Source: Kiritimatiellia bacterium
GTDB lineage: Bacteria; Verrucomicrobiota; Kiritimatiellia; JAFGHX01
DNA: 64,000 nucleotides
Direction of reading: 5' to 3'
Assembly: GCA_016929905.1 (NCBI GenBank)
Contig: JAFGHX010000412.1
Location: 1-64,000 of the forward strand
A program made the position numbers and the translations under genes. A model generated the notes under the pieces. It saw nothing but the letters and a program-made list of their open reading frames with translations, searched no databases and was not told where the DNA came from. Below, one piece after another: positions 62,913 to 64,000 of the stretch (positions within the stretch are counted from its first letter, which is position 1; each line of letters opens with the position of its first letter).

Positions 62913-63008
62913 TCATACCAGGCGAACGATGATCTGAAAAATGATGAGCAGAATGATGCCGCCAACCGTGAAAATGGCGTTTCCGTTCCCGATCCGTCCT
63001 GTCTTCAT
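62913..63008 (-). CDS. 31-residue single-helix membrane peptide
   Basis: ATG at 63008 with GGGAG 8 nt upstream; product MKTGRIGNGNAIFTVGGIIL followed by LIIFQIIVRLV. The first ten residues are polar and basic, the rest is one hydrophobic helix. It lies between the operator-bearing promoter and the regulator gene, 92 nt before the latter, and would be the first product of that transcript. Function unknown; small helices of this kind may modulate transporters or anchor partners. Confidence 0.55.
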   Translation of the reverse strand: MKTGRIGNGNAIFTVGGIILLIIFQIIVRLV

Positions 63009-63044
63009 GGCATGTCTCCCGTCCAATATGGCCGTTTTGATCTA

Positions 63045-63064
63045 TGGTACCTATCATGATACCA
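63045..63064 (-). promoter_or_regulatory. Operator TGGTA-N10-TACCA, copy 2
   Basis: TGGTATCATGATAGGTACCA on the minus strand, overlapping the end of the -10 element. It is near-identical to 49312-49331. It probably binds the regulator encoded downstream. Confidence 0.7.
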
Positions 63065-63092
63065 ATATACCGGTCGGGCGGAGGTTTGTCAA
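63064..63092 (-). promoter_or_regulatory. Promoter of the membrane-peptide/regulator transcript
   Basis: On the minus strand, TTGACA at 63092-63087, a 17-nt spacer and TATATT at 63069-63064. The hexamers and spacing are near consensus for the housekeeping sigma factor. Confidence 0.72.
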
Positions 63093-63197
63093 GCCCTCTT
63101 TGACGTTCTGTCTAACGGGTTTCCCTTGAATATGCACGGTTTGGCGTTTGCGGTTTGGACTGGCTCGCGCGTTTTTGGTGGGCTATCCTGTTGGTCC

Positions 63198-63578
63198 ATG
63201 GCACGCGCAAGGCGCAGACTGGCAAACGCGGCCGCGGTTGTTCCCCTCGTCCTTGGGGTTGCGGCAGCCGTCCTCACCGGCGTTGGTCCCGCGACGGCAC
63301 GGGCGACCAACACGTTCGGCGGTTGCTCGGTTTACGCAGCGGACATGTGGGCGCATGCCCTGCTTCATGACTGTTCGTTCGTCCGCGAGCTGGACGTCGG
63401 CACCTCCAACAAGACCGCGTTGTTCGCAGACGCGGCCGGCCAGGAAGTCCTGGCGCTCTGGACCTACGATGAGCCAATTGGACCGAATGGCTCAGCCATG
63501 AGTGGGACAAGGTCTTTGACCGCGTGCTCATCGATTGAGCCTGCCCCGAGACATGCCCGTGTTCAATTCGTCCCGTGA
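63198..63578 (+). pseudogene. Possible remnant of a secreted glycosidase-type gene
   Basis: From an ATG at 63198 the frame reads a signal-like sequence (LANAAAVVPLVLGVAAAVLT) and then SVYAADMWAHALLHDCSFVR, VGTSNKTALFADAAGQEVLA and LWTYDEP. The last part resembles the closing beta domain of many glycoside hydrolases. The catalytic part is absent and no ribosome site is seen, so this looks like an internal deletion product. Confidence is low. Confidence 0.35.
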
Positions 63579-63609
63579 ACGGTAATACTGAAGATGGAGG
63601 CCGGTCCGT

Positions 63610-64000
63610 GCCGGACTTGCACAAGGATTTCTTGAAGCAGTTCACGGCGGTGCACCAGTCGATTTACGCCTACGTGCGTTCGGCCGGGTTCACCCTGACG
63701 GACACGGACGACGTGATGCAGGACGTGGCGGTGGCGCTGTGGGAGAGTTTCGGCGCGTACGACGCGTCGCGTCCGTTCGTCGGATGGGCGTTCGGCGTGA
63801 CGCGTAACGTGATTCGCAAGCGGTTCCGGCACATGAAGGTGCGCCAGCGGGTGGTGGTGAGCTCGGAACTGAGCGAGAAGATTGCCGACCAGGTGGCGGT
63901 GACGCTGGCGGAGCATGAACCGGCTCTGGCGCGGGAGAAGGAGTGTATGGAGCAGTGCCTGCATACGCTGCCGCCGAACGCCAGGGAGTTGCTGCGCATG
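63610..64000 (+). CDS. Sigma-70 family RNA polymerase sigma factor, partial at right edge
   Basis: 130 residues are visible. The start is GTG at 63610, chosen because GGAGG lies 9 nt upstream. Region 2 is clear: AVHQSIYAYVRSAGFTLTDT, DDVMQDVAVALWESFGAYDA and RPFVGWAFGVTRNVIRKRFR. Region 4 begins at CLHTLPPNARELLRM and is cut off. The D-VMQ-V-VALWE form is characteristic of the Rhodopirellula/Verrucomicrobium group of ECF-like sigma factors, which supports a PVC host. Such genes are often followed by a FecR-LamG partner, which would lie beyond the window. Confidence 0.9.

Overview
The window is high-GC DNA from a bacterium that looks like a member of the PVC superphylum, probably Lentisphaerota, Kiritimatiellota, Verrucomicrobiota or a close relative. 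The evidence is the gene content: large secreted CotH-kinase proteins with Fn3 and calcium-repeat tails, an ECF sigma/FecR-LamG pair, a second small sigma factor at the right edge, a Cys-type sulfatase, two Gfo/Idh/MocA oxidoreductases, a DUF3604 protein, an alpha-2-macroglobulin, and many polysaccharide lyase-type beta-helix proteins. No rRNA, tRNA, intact IS transposase or CRISPR array was seen. The phylum is an inference and no marker gene here fixes it.

Layout. 1-11.5 kb (mostly minus strand): a CotH-kinase protein cut by the left edge, an FGGY sugar kinase, a PHP phosphoesterase, a second CotH-kinase/Fn3 protein, and a FecR-LamG membrane protein translationally coupled to an ECF sigma factor. 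12-16 kb (plus): RecQ helicase and an AAA+/DUF4143-type ATPase. 16-17.6 kb (minus): a 61-residue basic peptide followed by a ThiF/E1-like adenylyltransferase. 17.7-29.3 kb (plus): a five-gene operon behind a near-consensus promoter. It encodes a Cys-rich protein, an unknown protein, a Lon-like protease candidate and two NACHT-HEAT ATPases, followed by a decayed third NACHT copy. It resembles a bacterial NLR-type conflict system. 29.3-32 kb (minus): a radical SAM protein and a phosphodiester-glycosidase-like (NAGPA) protein. Both carry the leader motif GACCCTACAAG that also precedes the 61-residue peptide gene, so the NLR-like operon may have been inserted into one older cluster. 32.1-32.3 kb: a 175-bp MITE-like element.

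33-53 kb: a 1666-residue alpha-2-macroglobulin, a heparinase II/III-like protein, an oxidoreductase, a sulfatase, a small protein/nucleotidyltransferase pair, an AraC regulator, a DUF3604 protein, a beta-propeller protein with a broken partial copy, a GH101-like glycosidase and a second oxidoreductase. 53-61.5 kb: secreted carbohydrate-active proteins (Fn3/calcium-repeat protein, PL6-like lyase, BNR-4 protein, polysaccharide lyase, frameshifted beta-helix protein, pectate-lyase-3 protein). Several end in the same short tail P-x-x-P-x-G-L-x-V. 61.7-63.1 kb: a GntR/LacI-type regulator with a 31-residue membrane peptide upstream. Its promoter carries a 20-bp palindromic site that is repeated almost exactly in the promoter of the GH101-like gene 14 kb away, which predicts a shared regulon. 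The right edge holds a partial sigma factor.

Taken together, the outer parts look like a regulated system for sensing and degrading sulfated, uronate-containing or amino-sugar polysaccharides. The 16-32 kb part is an accessory region with a conflict-type NLR operon and an unrecognised adenylation/radical SAM cluster. Intergenic DNA is rich in short repeats: heptamer arrays, long inverted repeats with 27-nt loops, and paired GC hairpins.
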